Shown here: in pieces, positions 29,596-37,796 of the stretch | How positions within the stretch are numbered: position 1 is the stretch's first letter | Layout: the number at the start of each line of letters is the position of its first letter | Assembly (NCBI RefSeq): GCF_004795035.1 | Contig: NZ_SSBK01000016.1 | Location: 1 to 64,000, forward strand | Length of the DNA stretch: 64,000 nucleotides | Direction: 5' to 3' | Origin: Streptomyces sp. A0958 | GTDB lineage: Bacteria; Actinomycetota; Actinomycetes; Streptomycetales; Streptomycetaceae | The notes under the pieces: generated by a model | Databases searched by the model: none | Told to the model about the DNA's origin: nothing | Seen by the model: only the letters and a program-made list of their open reading frames with translations | Position numbers and translations under genes: made by a program

Positions 29596-29990
29596 CCGAA
29601 TCCGTACGCCGCGTCTCCTCCGGCGCCCCGTGGGAGGAGAAGTTCGGCTACTCCCGCGCGGTCGAACTGCCGAACGGCCTGGTGCTGGTGGCCGGCTGTA
29701 CGTCGGTGGTGGGCGGTGAGGTCGCCGACGGCGGCCCCTACGAGCAGACCGTCACCGCCTTCAGGGTCGCCTTCGAGGCGCTGAAGGAGCTGGGCCTCGG
29801 CCGCGAGGACGTCGTCCGCACCCGGATGTACGTCATGCACGCCCGGGACACGGAGGAGGTCGGCCGCGCCCACAAGGAGCTGTTCGACGCCGTGCGCCCC
29901 GCCGCCTCCATGGTCGTCGTGTCCGGATTCGTGGACCCCGGCCTCGTCGTCGAGGTCGAGGTCGAGGCATACCGGGCGGGTGCCCGATGA
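29592..29990 (+). CDS. RidA/YjgF-family protein inside the his operon
   Basis: A 132-residue protein of the Rid family (VAGCTSVVGGEV, RTRMYVMHARDTEEV, AASMVVVSGFVDPGLVVEVEVEAYR). The arginine that marks deaminating Rid proteins may be that in RTRMYV. Rid proteins hydrolyse reactive enamine/imine intermediates. Its place between priA and hisF, with overlaps on both sides, suggests protection of the pathway or its PLP enzymes, which is an inference. Confidence 0.88.
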   Translation: MTESVRRVSSGAPWEEKFGYSRAVELPNGLVLVAGCTSVVGGEVADGGPYEQTVTAFRVAFEALKELGLGREDVVRTRMYVMHARDTEEVGRAHKELFDAVRPAASMVVVSGFVDPGLVVEVEVEAYRAGAR

Positions 29991-30742
29991 GCCTCGCGGT
30001 ACGCGTCATCCCCTGCCTCGACGTGGACAAGGGCCGAGTCGTCAAGGGCGTCAACTTCCAGAACCTGCGCGACGCGGGCGACCCCGTGGAGATGGCGAAG
30101 CTGTACGACGCCGAGGGCGCCGACGAGCTGACCTTCCTGGACATCACCGCCTCCAGCGGCGACCGGGAGACCACCTACGACGTGGTGCGCCGCACCGCCG
30201 AGCAGGTCTTCATCCCGCTCACCGTCGGCGGCGGAGTCCGCACCCCGGACGACGTCGACAAGCTGCTGCGGGCCGGCGCCGACAAGGTCGGTGTCAACAC
30301 GGCGGCCATCGCCCGCCCGGAGCTGATCCGGGAGATCGCCGAGCGCTTCGGCCGCCAGGTCCTGGTGCTCTCCGTGGACGCCCGGCGCACCCCCGCCGGC
30401 ACCTTCGAGGTCACCACGCACGGTGGCCGCAGGGGTACCGGCATCGACGCCGTCGAGTGGGCCCACCGGGCCGCCGAGCTCGGCGCCGGCGAGATCCTGC
30501 TCAACTCGATGGATGCCGACGGCACGAAGGACGGCTACGACACCGAGATGATCGCCGCCGTACGCGGACACGTCGGCGTCCCCGTCATCGCCTCCGGTGG
30601 CGCGGGCCGCCTCGCGGACTTCGCGCCGGCCGTCGACGCCGGGGCCGATGCGGTCCTGGCCGCGTCCGTCTTCCACTTCGGCGACCTGCGGATCTCCGAG
30701 GTCAAGGGCGCCCTGGAGGAGGCCGGGCACCCGGTCCGCTGA
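29987..30742 (+). CDS. hisF: Imidazole glycerol phosphate synthase, cyclase subunit
   Basis: A 251-residue TIM barrel that joins ammonia from HisH to PRFAR and cleaves it to IGP and AICAR. It contains the catalytic aspartate regions RVIPCLDVDKGRVVKG and LLNSMDADGTKDGYD. Last gene of the operon, overlapping ridA by 4 bp and followed by a hairpin. Confidence 0.98.
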   Translation: MSLAVRVIPCLDVDKGRVVKGVNFQNLRDAGDPVEMAKLYDAEGADELTFLDITASSGDRETTYDVVRRTAEQVFIPLTVGGGVRTPDDVDKLLRAGADKVGVNTAAIARPELIREIAERFGRQVLVLSVDARRTPAGTFEVTTHGGRRGTGIDAVEWAHRAAELGAGEILLNSMDADGTKDGYDTEMIAAVRGHVGVPVIASGGAGRLADFAPAVDAGADAVLAASVFHFGDLRISEVKGALEEAGHPVR

Positions 30743-30770
30743 CCCGGACCGGTTGTGCGGACGCACAGCC

Positions 30771-30800
30771 CGGGGCGTCTCTCCTTCGGAGGGCGCCCCG
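30771..30800 (+). terminator. Probable his operon terminator
   Basis: CGGGGCG pairs with CGCCCCG, continuing through CTCC/GGAG around a TTCG loop with one bulge, 29 bases after hisF. Confidence 0.65.
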
Positions 30801-30872
30801 CAGGCCGGCGCCTGTCTTCCGAGCCCCCGCACCCGGACGTGACGTGTCGGGCGTGACTTTCCCCCCACGAAC

Positions 30873-31363
30873 GTGCACAGTCCGCCCCGGCTGTACGGCC
30901 GAAGCGGTGAACTCGCTGCCCTCGCGGTACTCCTGACGCGGCTTCAGCAGCGCGACGGCGGAGCCCTGGTCCTCGCCGCGCCGCCCGGCACCGGCCGCAC
31001 CGCCCTGCTGGACCGGACCGCCGCCGCCCACCGTGAGCGGCGCACCGGACCGCCGCCGCCCACCGTGAGCGGCGCACCGGACCCGCCCTGTACGCCAGCG
31101 CCGCCCCCGCCGAGCGGTGGCTGCCCCACAGCGGGCTGCACGCCCTGCTGTGTGCCGCGGCTGGCCCCCTGCCCCTCGCCCCCGACCGGTGCTGCGCGAC
31201 GGCCTCCCGCCCACCGCGCTCCTCGCCGGGCGGGCGGCGACTTCGAACTCGCCCGCCCCCGGCCCCTGTTCGGGTCCTGGCCGCCTGCCGCCTGCTCACC
31301 GGCTGGGCGGGGGCCAGGCGCCCGGGCCGGGGCGGCGTTCCGCGAGCGGGCGGCGCGGACATG
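30873..31363 (+). pseudogene. Relic of a large LuxR-family ATP-binding regulator
   Basis: A GTG at 30873 opens a recognisable N-terminus (RLYGRSGELAALAVLL, then Walker A APPGTGRTALL). The frame breaks at a 32-bp tandem duplication. Past it, another frame continues with ERWLPHSGLHALLCAAAGP, typical of these regulators. A second shift near 31193 precedes VLRDGLPPTALLAG. The sequence then jumps to a C-terminal-type segment (FELARPRPLFGSW), so the middle of the gene, including most of the NB-ARC/TPR region, is deleted. No LuxR helix-turn-helix remains. It occupies most of the 705-bp gap between hisF and the ArsR-like gene. Confidence 0.75.
31012..31075. repeat. 32-bp perfect tandem duplication in the LuxR relic
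   Basis: 31012-31043 and 31044-31075 are identical, and a third partial copy begins at 31076. Because 32 is not a multiple of three, the duplication shifts the frame; removing one copy restores continuous LuxR-type coding sequence. Confidence 0.9.
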
Positions 31364-31397
31364 GGGGACGACACACCCCGGATTCGTACAACTTTTA

Positions 31398-31419
31398 TTG
31401 CGCAACAGATATTGCGCAA
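31398..31419. promoter_or_regulatory. Twin TTGCGCAA palindromes, probable ArsR-type operator
   Basis: Two identical 8-bp palindromes (31398-31405 and 31412-31419) have centres 14 bp apart in a short A+T-rich stretch (31380-31440) that probably contains the promoter. They lie 28 bases before the start of the repressor-like gene at 31448, the usual place for autoregulation. Confidence 0.75.
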
Positions 31420-31447
31420 CTTTCCTTTCCTATCTACTGTCGCAGGC

Positions 31448-32035
31448 ATGGCAAGCAACGAATCACGCCGGGTGTCCGACCTCGGCACCCTCAAGGCGTT
31501 CGGGCACCCCCTGCGGATGAAGCTGTACCGAGCCCTGTACATCGCCCGGCAGGCCACCGCCTCCCAGCTCGCCGAGCAGGTCGACGAAGCGGTTTCGCTC
31601 GTCAGCTACCACCTGCGCAAGCTCGCCGACCACGGTCTGATCGAGGAGGCCGAGGGAAGGGGCAGCGACGCCCGCGAGCGCTGGTGGCAGCCCGCGTCCA
31701 AGGGGCTGCGCTTCCACGACGAGGACTTCAGCGACGCGCCCGAGAAGGTCGCCACGCACGCCGCCGTCGGCCGGCTCTCCTTCGACCAGCACGTCGAGAT
31801 GTACCGCCGCCACCTCGACGCGCACCGCAGCTGGGCGCCCGAGTGGCGCAAGGCCTCCTTCAGCTCGGAGTACCTGGCCCGGCTGACCCCCGACGAACTC
31901 GCTGCCCTGGAGCGCGAGATGGACGCGCTCGTCAAGCGGTACGAGGAGCGGGGCCGCGCCCGCGAGGAGGCCGGCGACACCGAGAACCGCGAGAACGTCG
32001 CCCTCCACCTGTACGGCTTCCCGTTCCGGACCTGA
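31448..32035 (+). CDS. ArsR-like winged-helix transcriptional regulator
   Basis: A 195-residue protein. The winged helix-turn-helix (residues 8-85) shows LKAFGHPLRMKLYRAL and ASQLAEQVDEAVSLVSYHLRKLADHGLIEEA. No metal-binding cysteines are present, so it probably senses an organic ligand. The C-terminal half is helical and charged. It is followed 25 bases later by an MFS exporter that it probably represses through the twin palindromes upstream. Confidence 0.92.
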   Translation: MASNESRRVSDLGTLKAFGHPLRMKLYRALYIARQATASQLAEQVDEAVSLVSYHLRKLADHGLIEEAEGRGSDARERWWQPASKGLRFHDEDFSDAPEKVATHAAVGRLSFDQHVEMYRRHLDAHRSWAPEWRKASFSSEYLARLTPDELAALEREMDALVKRYEERGRAREEAGDTENRENVALHLYGFPFRT

Positions 32036-32060
32036 TCCGGCGCCCCGAGAGGACGACCCC

Positions 32061-33305
32061 GTGACCGCCACCCTGCCCGCCGCCGAGGCGCCCGCCCGCC
32101 CGGCCCACCGCGACGGCAACGTCCTGCGCTGGCTCGGCGCGTACACCGCGTCCATGATCGGCGACAGCGTCTACTACATGGCCCTCGCCTGGGCCGCCGC
32201 CCGCACCGGAAGCGCCTCGCAGACCGGTCTGGTGCTCGCCGTGGGCTCCATACCCCGGGCCGTGCTGCTGCTGGGCGGGGGAGTGCTCGCCGACCGGCTC
32301 GGGCCGCGCCGCGTGGTGGTCGCGAGCGACACCGCACGCTGTCTGGTCATCCTCGGCCTGGCCGGGGCCCTGCTCCTCACCTCGCCCACGGTGTGGATGC
32401 TGGTCGCCGTCGCGCTCGTCTTCGGCGCGGTCGACGCCCTCTTCCTGCCCGCCGTCGGCGCCCTGCCGCCCCGGATCACCGCCACCTCCCAGCTCGCCCG
32501 CGTCCAGGGCATGCGCGGCCTCGCCACCCGCACCGCCAACGTCGTCGGCGCCCCGCTCGGTGGCGTCGCCGTGGCCCTCGGCGGACCGGTCCTCGCCTTC
32601 GCCGCGGCCGGGGTGCTCTTCGCCGTCTCGCTGCCCCTCCTGCTGGCCGTACGGATGAGCCCGCTGCCCGTGCCGGACACGGCCGAACCCGCCGGTACCG
32701 CCCGGCGCGAACTGGCCGACGGGCTGCGCCACATCCGCCGCCACCCGCTGCTCGGCCCGCTGATGCTCGTCCTGGCCGTCAGCGAACTGGGCTTCGTCGG
32801 CCCCCTCAACCTCGGCCTGATCCTGCTCAGCGACGAACGCGGCTGGGGCGCCGCGGGCATGGGCTGGGTCGTCGCCGCCTTCGGCATCGGCGCGGGCGCC
32901 TCGGCCCTGCTCCTCGCCGTACGCGGCCGGGCACCGCGGGCCGGGCTCACCATGTGCCTCACCGTGCTGATCGGCGCGGTCGCCATCGGGGCCCTCGCGT
33001 ACGCACCCTCCGTACCCCTCGCGGCGGGCGTCGCCGTCCTCGTCGGTCTCTTCGCCGGCCTCGGCGGCGCCCTGTGCGGGGCGCTGGTCCAGACCGCGGC
33101 CGAGCCCGCCTACCTCGGCCGGGTCACCTCGGTCTCCACGCTCTTCACCCACGCCCTCGCACCGCTCAGCTACCCCGTCACCGGAGCCGCCGTCGCCCTG
33201 TGGGGCACCGGCCCGGTCTTCGTCGCCAGCGCCGCCCTGTGCGCGGCCGGCGCCCTCACCGGCCTCGCCCTCGCCCCGCTGCGCCGCGCGGAACTCCCGC
33301 GCTGA
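32061..33305 (+). CDS. MFS transporter (probable exporter)
   Basis: A 414-residue, 12-helix protein of the MFS_3/enterobactin-exporter-like group. The loop 2-3 motif is GGGVLADRLGPRRVVV. GTG start at 32061. It probably forms an operon with the ArsR-like gene and exports a compound that the regulator senses. It converges on the minus-strand TIGR03085-type gene, with 20 bases between the stops. Confidence 0.92.
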   Translation: MTATLPAAEAPARPAHRDGNVLRWLGAYTASMIGDSVYYMALAWAAARTGSASQTGLVLAVGSIPRAVLLLGGGVLADRLGPRRVVVASDTARCLVILGLAGALLLTSPTVWMLVAVALVFGAVDALFLPAVGALPPRITATSQLARVQGMRGLATRTANVVGAPLGGVAVALGGPVLAFAAAGVLFAVSLPLLLAVRMSPLPVPDTAEPAGTARRELADGLRHIRRHPLLGPLMLVLAVSELGFVGPLNLGLILLSDERGWGAAGMGWVVAAFGIGAGASALLLAVRGRAPRAGLTMCLTVLIGAVAIGALAYAPSVPLAAGVAVLVGLFAGLGGALCGALVQTAAEPAYLGRVTSVSTLFTHALAPLSYPVTGAAVALWGTGPVFVASAALCAAGALTGLALAPLRRAELPR

Positions 33306-33325
33306 GCCCGGCGCACGTACGCGGG

Positions 33326-33958
33326 CTACATGCCCAGCTTCGCCGTCGTCACCCGGCCGATCGCCTCCGGCTCGCCCTCCAGCTCCACCCGCGCCGCCTC
33401 CTGCCGCCCGAACGCGAACAGCAGCAGCTCGCCCGGCTCACCGGTCACCGTCACCACCGGCGTCCCCCGGTGCGCCACCGCGGTCTGCCCGTCCGGGCGG
33501 CGCAGCACCAGGCCCACCGGCGCCTTGCGGCCCAGCATCCGCGCCGCCTTCTCCGTACGCGACCACAGGACGTCGGCGAAGACCGGGTCCAGCTCCCGCG
33601 CCGACCAGTCGGGCTGCGCCCGGCGCACGTCCTCGGCGTGGACGTAGAACTCCACCGTGTTCGCCGCCTCGTCCAGCTGCTTCAGCCCGAACGGGGACAT
33701 CCGCGGCGGGCCCGTACGGATGAGCTGGATCAGTTCCTCGTACGGCTTCGCGGTGAACTCGGCCCGGACCCGCTCACTCCGGTTCTTCAGCGGGCCGATC
33801 ATGCTCCCGGCGGCCGCGTCCGGCCGCCGCTCCCGCACCACCACATGGGCCGCGAGATCACGGGCCGTCCAGCCGTGGCACAGGGTCGGGGCCTGCGGGC
33901 CCGCCGCCTCCAACAGATCGGCGAGCAGAAGTCGTTCGCGCTTCGCATGGGTCGACAT
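33326..33958 (-). CDS. TIGR03085-like DinB/maleylpyruvate-isomerase-fold protein
   Basis: A 210-residue protein with the N-terminal helical bundle typical of mycothiol-dependent and related metalloenzymes (LCHGWTARDLAAHVVVRERRPDA, ANTVEFYVHAEDVRRA). The histidines in these two segments are the likely metal ligands. The C-terminal part is beta-rich (VVTVTGEPGELLLFAFGRQ). Function is unknown; mycothiol-related chemistry is possible. Divergent from hisI. Confidence 0.85.
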   Translation of the reverse strand: MSTHAKRERLLLADLLEAAGPQAPTLCHGWTARDLAAHVVVRERRPDAAAGSMIGPLKNRSERVRAEFTAKPYEELIQLIRTGPPRMSPFGLKQLDEAANTVEFYVHAEDVRRAQPDWSARELDPVFADVLWSRTEKAARMLGRKAPVGLVLRRPDGQTAVAHRGTPVVTVTGEPGELLLFAFGRQEAARVELEGEPEAIGRVTTAKLGM

Positions 33959-34042
33959 GTCCGCCAGCGTACGACCGCCGTCCACCGTCCGCCCAGTGGA
34001 CGTACGCCCGGACGCCCCGCACCACCACGGCACAATGGGCCC

Positions 34043-34426
34043 ATGACCAGCACGCCCACGCCCGGCACCCCCCGGCCCGCCAGCGACCTCGATCCCGCCA
34101 TCGCCGCCCGCCTCAAGCGCGGCGCCGACGGGCTGGTCCCGGCCATCGCCCAGCAGTACGACACCGGCGAGGTACTGATGCTGGGCTGGATGGACGACGA
34201 GGCGCTGCACCGCACCCTCACCACCGGCCGCTGCACCTACTGGTCGCGCAGCCGCCAGGAGTACTGGGTCAAGGGCGACACCTCCGGCCACATCCAGCAG
34301 GTCAAGTCCGTCGCCCTGGACTGCGACGCCGACACCGTCCTCGTCAAGGTCGACCAGACCGGCGCCGCCTGCCACACCGGCGACCGGACCTGCTTCGACG
34401 CCGACGTCCTCCCGCTCGGACAGTAG
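34043..34426 (+). CDS. hisI: Phosphoribosyl-AMP cyclohydrolase
   Basis: A 127-residue monofunctional PRA-CH (no fused HisE domain) that opens the purine ring in the third step of histidine synthesis. Conserved features are GEVLMLGWMDDEAL, TYWSRSRQEYWVKGDTSGH, and the metal-binding CDADTVLVKVDQTGAACHTG with a further Cys in TCFD. It is separated from the his operon and sits 11 bases before trpE, so the two are probably cotranscribed. Confidence 0.97.
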   Translation: MTSTPTPGTPRPASDLDPAIAARLKRGADGLVPAIAQQYDTGEVLMLGWMDDEALHRTLTTGRCTYWSRSRQEYWVKGDTSGHIQQVKSVALDCDADTVLVKVDQTGAACHTGDRTCFDADVLPLGQ

Positions 34427-34437
34427 GGTCTGCCGCC

Positions 34438-35925
34438 ATGGACCTCGACACGTTCCGCAAGCTGGCCGTCGACCGGCGCGTCATCCCCGTCACCCGCCGC
34501 CTCCTCGCGGACGGCGACACCCCGGTCGGTCTCTACCGCAAGCTCGCGGGCGAACGCACCGGCACCTTCCTCCTCGAATCCGCGGAGAACGGCCGCACCT
34601 GGTCGCGCTACTCCTTCATCGGCGTACGCAGCGCCGCGACCCTCACCGCCCGCGACGGCGAGGCCCACTGGGTCGGCACCCCACCGGTCGGCGTCCCCGT
34701 CGACGGCGACCCGCTGCACGCCCTGCGCGCCACCATCGAGGCCCTGCACACCCCGCACGACCGGGAATCCGGCCTGCCGCCCTTCACCGGCGGCATGGTC
34801 GGCTACCTCGGCTACGACATCGTGCGCCGCCTGGAGAAGATCGGCGACAGCGGCGGCGACGACCTGAAGCTGCCCGAGCTGACGATGCTGCTCACCTCCG
34901 ACCTCGCGGTCCTGGACCACTGGGACGGCAGCGTCCTGCTCATCGCCAACGCCATCAACCACAACGACCTGGCCACCGGAGTCGACGAGGCGTACGCGGA
35001 CGCCGTCGCCCGGCTCGACGCGATGGAGCAGGACCTGCGCCGCCCCGTCGAGAACGCCCCCGCCGCCCTGCCGCCCTCCGAGCTGCCCCCGTACACCGCG
35101 CTGTGGGGCGGCCGGGCCTACCAGGACGCCGTCGAGGACGTGAAGGAGCGCATCCGGGCCGGCGAGGCCTTCCAGGTCGTGCCCTCCCAGCGCTTCGAGA
35201 CGGCCTGCACGGCGAGCGCGCTCGACGTCTACCGGGTGCTGCGCGCCACGAACCCCTCGCCGTACATGTACCTCTTCCGGTTCGACGGCTTCGACGTCGC
35301 CGGCTCCAGCCCCGAGGCGTTGGTCAAGGTCGAGGACGGCCGGGCGATGGTCCACCCCATCGCCGGCACCCGGCACCGCGGCGCCACCCCGCAGGAGGAC
35401 CAGGCCCTCGCCGACGAACTCCTCGCCGACCCCAAGGAGCGCGCCGAGCACCTGATGCTCGTCGACCTCGGGCGCAACGACCTGGGCCGGGTCTGCGAAC
35501 CGGGCAGCGTCGAGGTGGTCGACTTCATGTCCATCGAGCGCTACTCGCACGTGATGCACATCGTCTCCACCGTCACCGGCAAGGTCGCCGAGGGCCGCAC
35601 CGCCTTCGACGTCCTGACCGCCTGCTTCCCCGCCGGCACCCTCTCGGGCGCCCCCAAGCCCCGCGCCCTGCAGATCATCGAGGAGCTGGAACCCACCCGC
35701 CGCGGCCTTTACGGCGGCTGCGTCGGCTACCTCGACTTCGCCGGGGACTCCGACACCGCCATCGCCATCCGCACCGCCCTGCTGCGCGACGGCACGGCCT
35801 ACGTCCAGGCCGGGGCGGGCGTCGTCGCCGACTCCGACCCGGTCGCCGAGGACAACGAGTGCCGCAACAAGGCGGCGGCGGTGCTCCGCGCCGTCCACAC
35901 CGCCAACCGGCTCGGCGGCGCCTGA
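34438..35925 (+). CDS. trpE: Anthranilate synthase component I
   Basis: A 495-residue chorismate-utilising enzyme that makes anthranilate with an amidotransferase subunit encoded elsewhere. Typical motifs are the feedback site region LLESAENGRTWSRYSFIG, FQVVPSQRF, PIAGTRHRG, DLGRNDLGRV and TLSGAPKPRA. With only 11 bases between hisI and trpE, there is no room for an attenuator leader peptide directly in front. Confidence 0.97.
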   Translation: MDLDTFRKLAVDRRVIPVTRRLLADGDTPVGLYRKLAGERTGTFLLESAENGRTWSRYSFIGVRSAATLTARDGEAHWVGTPPVGVPVDGDPLHALRATIEALHTPHDRESGLPPFTGGMVGYLGYDIVRRLEKIGDSGGDDLKLPELTMLLTSDLAVLDHWDGSVLLIANAINHNDLATGVDEAYADAVARLDAMEQDLRRPVENAPAALPPSELPPYTALWGGRAYQDAVEDVKERIRAGEAFQVVPSQRFETACTASALDVYRVLRATNPSPYMYLFRFDGFDVAGSSPEALVKVEDGRAMVHPIAGTRHRGATPQEDQALADELLADPKERAEHLMLVDLGRNDLGRVCEPGSVEVVDFMSIERYSHVMHIVSTVTGKVAEGRTAFDVLTACFPAGTLSGAPKPRALQIIEELEPTRRGLYGGCVGYLDFAGDSDTAIAIRTALLRDGTAYVQAGAGVVADSDPVAEDNECRNKAAAVLRAVHTANRLGGA

Positions 35926-35932
35926 GCCGGCC

Positions 35933-35973
35933 CCCTTACCGGCCCGCGGTGGGCCACCGCGGGCCGGTAAGGG
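35933..35973. terminator. 18-bp perfect hairpin between trpE and the TIGR02234-type gene
   Basis: Arms 35933-35950 and 35956-35973 are perfectly complementary, with a 5-nt loop. It begins 7 bases after the trpE stop and ends 3 bases before the next start, so the AAGGG that would serve as ribosome site is inside the stem. It may terminate trpE transcripts and, on read-through, hide the ribosome site. Confidence 0.8.
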
Positions 35974-35976
35974 ATA

Positions 35977-36633
35977 GTGGAGTACGTGAGTGCCGTCCCC
36001 GTACCCCAGCCACGTGCCGAAGCCGCCGCCGCGCCCGACAGCGCGGGAAGCCGCCGCAGCCTGGCCGCCGGCCTGCTCCTCGGGGCGGCCGGCGCGACCG
36101 TCGTCCTGCTCGCCTCCGGGCAGACCTGGGCCGAGGGCAAGGCCCCGGTCGGCGGCGGCACCCTGCCGCTGAGCGCCGACGGGCAGGACGTCACCGGACT
36201 GCCCGCCGCCCTCGCGATCGTCGGCCTGGCCGCCCTCGTCGCCGTCTTCGCCGTCCGTGCCGCCGGCCGGCGCGTGGTCGCCGGACTGCTCGCGCTCAGC
36301 GGGCTCGGCGCCGCGCTGAGCGCCTTCCTCGGCGCCTCCGACAGCGCCGCGCTCGACGAGAAGGCGGCGCAGACCAGCGGCGACAGCGCGGCGACCATCA
36401 CCGCCCTCAGCCACACCGCCTGGCCCTACGTCACGGCCGCGGGCGGCCTGCTGATCCTGCTCGCCGGGCTGTTCGCCCTGCGTTACGGCAGCCGCTGGCC
36501 CACGATGTCGGGGCGCTACGAGCGCGACGGCACCCCGCGCCCCCGCAAGGCCCCCCGCGCCCCGGACCCGGACCGGCCCGAGGACCTGTGGAAGGCCCTG
36601 GACCGCGGCGAGGACCCGACGCGCGAGGCATGA
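35977..36633 (+). CDS. Trp-operon-associated membrane protein (TIGR02234-like)
   Basis: About 218 residues with four membrane segments (about 25-45, 75-95, 102-125, 150-170) and a basic tail ending in PEDLWKALDRGEDPTREA. The family is regularly found among actinobacterial trp genes; its biochemical role is unknown. GTG 35977 is used; GTG 35986, a few codons later, is nearly as likely because the hairpin ends just before 35977. Confidence 0.85.
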   Translation: MEYVSAVPVPQPRAEAAAAPDSAGSRRSLAAGLLLGAAGATVVLLASGQTWAEGKAPVGGGTLPLSADGQDVTGLPAALAIVGLAALVAVFAVRAAGRRVVAGLLALSGLGAALSAFLGASDSAALDEKAAQTSGDSAATITALSHTAWPYVTAAGGLLILLAGLFALRYGSRWPTMSGRYERDGTPRPRKAPRAPDPDRPEDLWKALDRGEDPTREA

Positions 36634-36769
36634 CCCCCAGCTCACGTCCTACCCGCACGTACGGGACAATGGCCCTGAGCTCACAGCACAGCGGCACCCA
36701 CAGCGGCACCGGCCGTGCCTACAGCGACCCGAGCGATTCCAACAGCGCAACACCAACGAGGAGCAACTC

Positions 36770-37018
36770 ATGGCGGGCAGCAGCCACGGACACACCCCGG
36801 CCGCCTGGACCGGTGTCATCATCGCCTTCATCGGCTTCTGCGTCGCGGGCGTCTTCATGGTCGCGGCCAACCCGCTCGGCTTCTGGGCCGGCATCGGCGT
36901 CGTCCTCATCGGTGGTGTCGTCGGCCTCGCGATGAAGGTCGCAGGCCTCGGCATGCCGAAGGAGTCGGCGGACCTGGCGTCCGCCAGGGCCCGCGCCGGC
37001 CACGCGCAGTCCTCCTGA
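36770..37018 (+). CDS. Small membrane protein, HGxxxAAW type (82 aa)
   Basis: ATG 36770 follows GAGGAG at a good distance. The protein starts MAGSSHGHTPAAW, has two membrane helices (about 12-33 and 37-60) and a basic, Ala-rich tail. Proteins with this N-terminus are common next to trp genes in Streptomyces as far as I recall. Function unknown. A strong terminator follows. Confidence 0.85.
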   Translation: MAGSSHGHTPAAWTGVIIAFIGFCVAGVFMVAANPLGFWAGIGVVLIGGVVGLAMKVAGLGMPKESADLASARARAGHAQSS

Positions 37019-37041
37019 CCTTGCGGAACCCACGCACACGA

Positions 37042-37066
37042 GGCGCAGCCCGGACCGGGCTGCGCC
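37042..37066 (+). terminator. Terminator hairpin
   Basis: GGCGCAGCCCGG and its complement, with a 1-nt formal loop, lie 23 bases after the 82-residue gene's stop; TTCG follows. Confidence 0.8.
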
Positions 37067-37094
37067 TTCGCGCGTCGGAGGCGACAATCACCGG

Positions 37095-37670
37095 GTGGAC
37101 GCATCGCCTACCCCCGCCGCAGCACCGACACCGCCCGGCCCCCGCCCGGTGAACGCCGGACCGCCCCCGAGCCCGGCCCCCGGGCCCGCTCCGGGCCCCC
37201 CGCAGGCCCCGGCGGCCGCCCCCGGCCAACCGGCGGGCCCCCCGCCGCTCTTTCCCGCCGCCCCCGCCGGCGCCTCGCGGCTGCGCCGGATCGCCACCCC
37301 GGCGGGCGTCCTGGCCGCCGTCGTCGGCGCCTTCGGCTACGTCGCCACGGTCGACCCGAACCAGCCGGGCCACTACCCCGTCTGCCCGCTGCTGCGGCTC
37401 ACCGGCATCTACTGCCCCGGCTGCGGCGGACTGCGCAGCGCCCACGCCTTCGCCCACGGCGACCTGGCGGCGGCCTTCGGCTCCAACGCGCTCGCCGTCG
37501 TCGGCTACGGGATCTTCGCCGTGCTCTGGGCGGTGTGGATGGTCCGCGAGGCCACCGGGAAGCCCTGGCGGTTCGCTCTGCGGCCGGTCCACTGGTGGGG
37601 GATCGGAGCCGTACTGCTGATCTTCACCGTCGTCCGGAACCTGCCGTTCGGCACCGCGCTCGCCCCCTGA
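37095..37670 (+). CDS. DUF2752 membrane protein
   Basis: A 191-residue protein. The first 65 residues are Pro/Ala-rich and probably disordered. The DUF2752 domain follows, with a CPLLRLTGIYCPGCGGLRSAHAFAHGD motif region (CPxC plus arginine and histidines) and three membrane helices. The function of the family is unknown; a metal or thiol role is suggested by the cysteines. GTG start. It lies between the trpE and trpC transcription units. Confidence 0.87.
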   Translation: MDASPTPAAAPTPPGPRPVNAGPPPSPAPGPAPGPPQAPAAAPGQPAGPPPLFPAAPAGASRLRRIATPAGVLAAVVGAFGYVATVDPNQPGHYPVCPLLRLTGIYCPGCGGLRSAHAFAHGDLAAAFGSNALAVVGYGIFAVLWAVWMVREATGKPWRFALRPVHWWGIGAVLLIFTVVRNLPFGTALAP

Positions 37671-37796
37671 ATGCCCAGGTTGTGGGACAGGCGGCGGCCG
37701 GATGCGGGCCCAGCGGCCTCCTGCGGATACCATCTAAGTGGCTGATCCTGTGGCCTGTTACGTTCCTTGTCACCGTTCCGGAAGGGGGCCGCTCGC

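Noticed and set aside
30873..31520. A 215-codon intact gene at the LuxR relic
   Set aside because: Only its first 55 or so residues look like a real protein. After the 32-bp duplication the frame is Pro/Cys-rich noise, and it overlaps the ArsR-like gene.
34427..34437. A tryptophan attenuator leader peptide before trpE
   Set aside because: Only 11 bases separate hisI from trpE, leaving no room for a leader peptide and attenuator.
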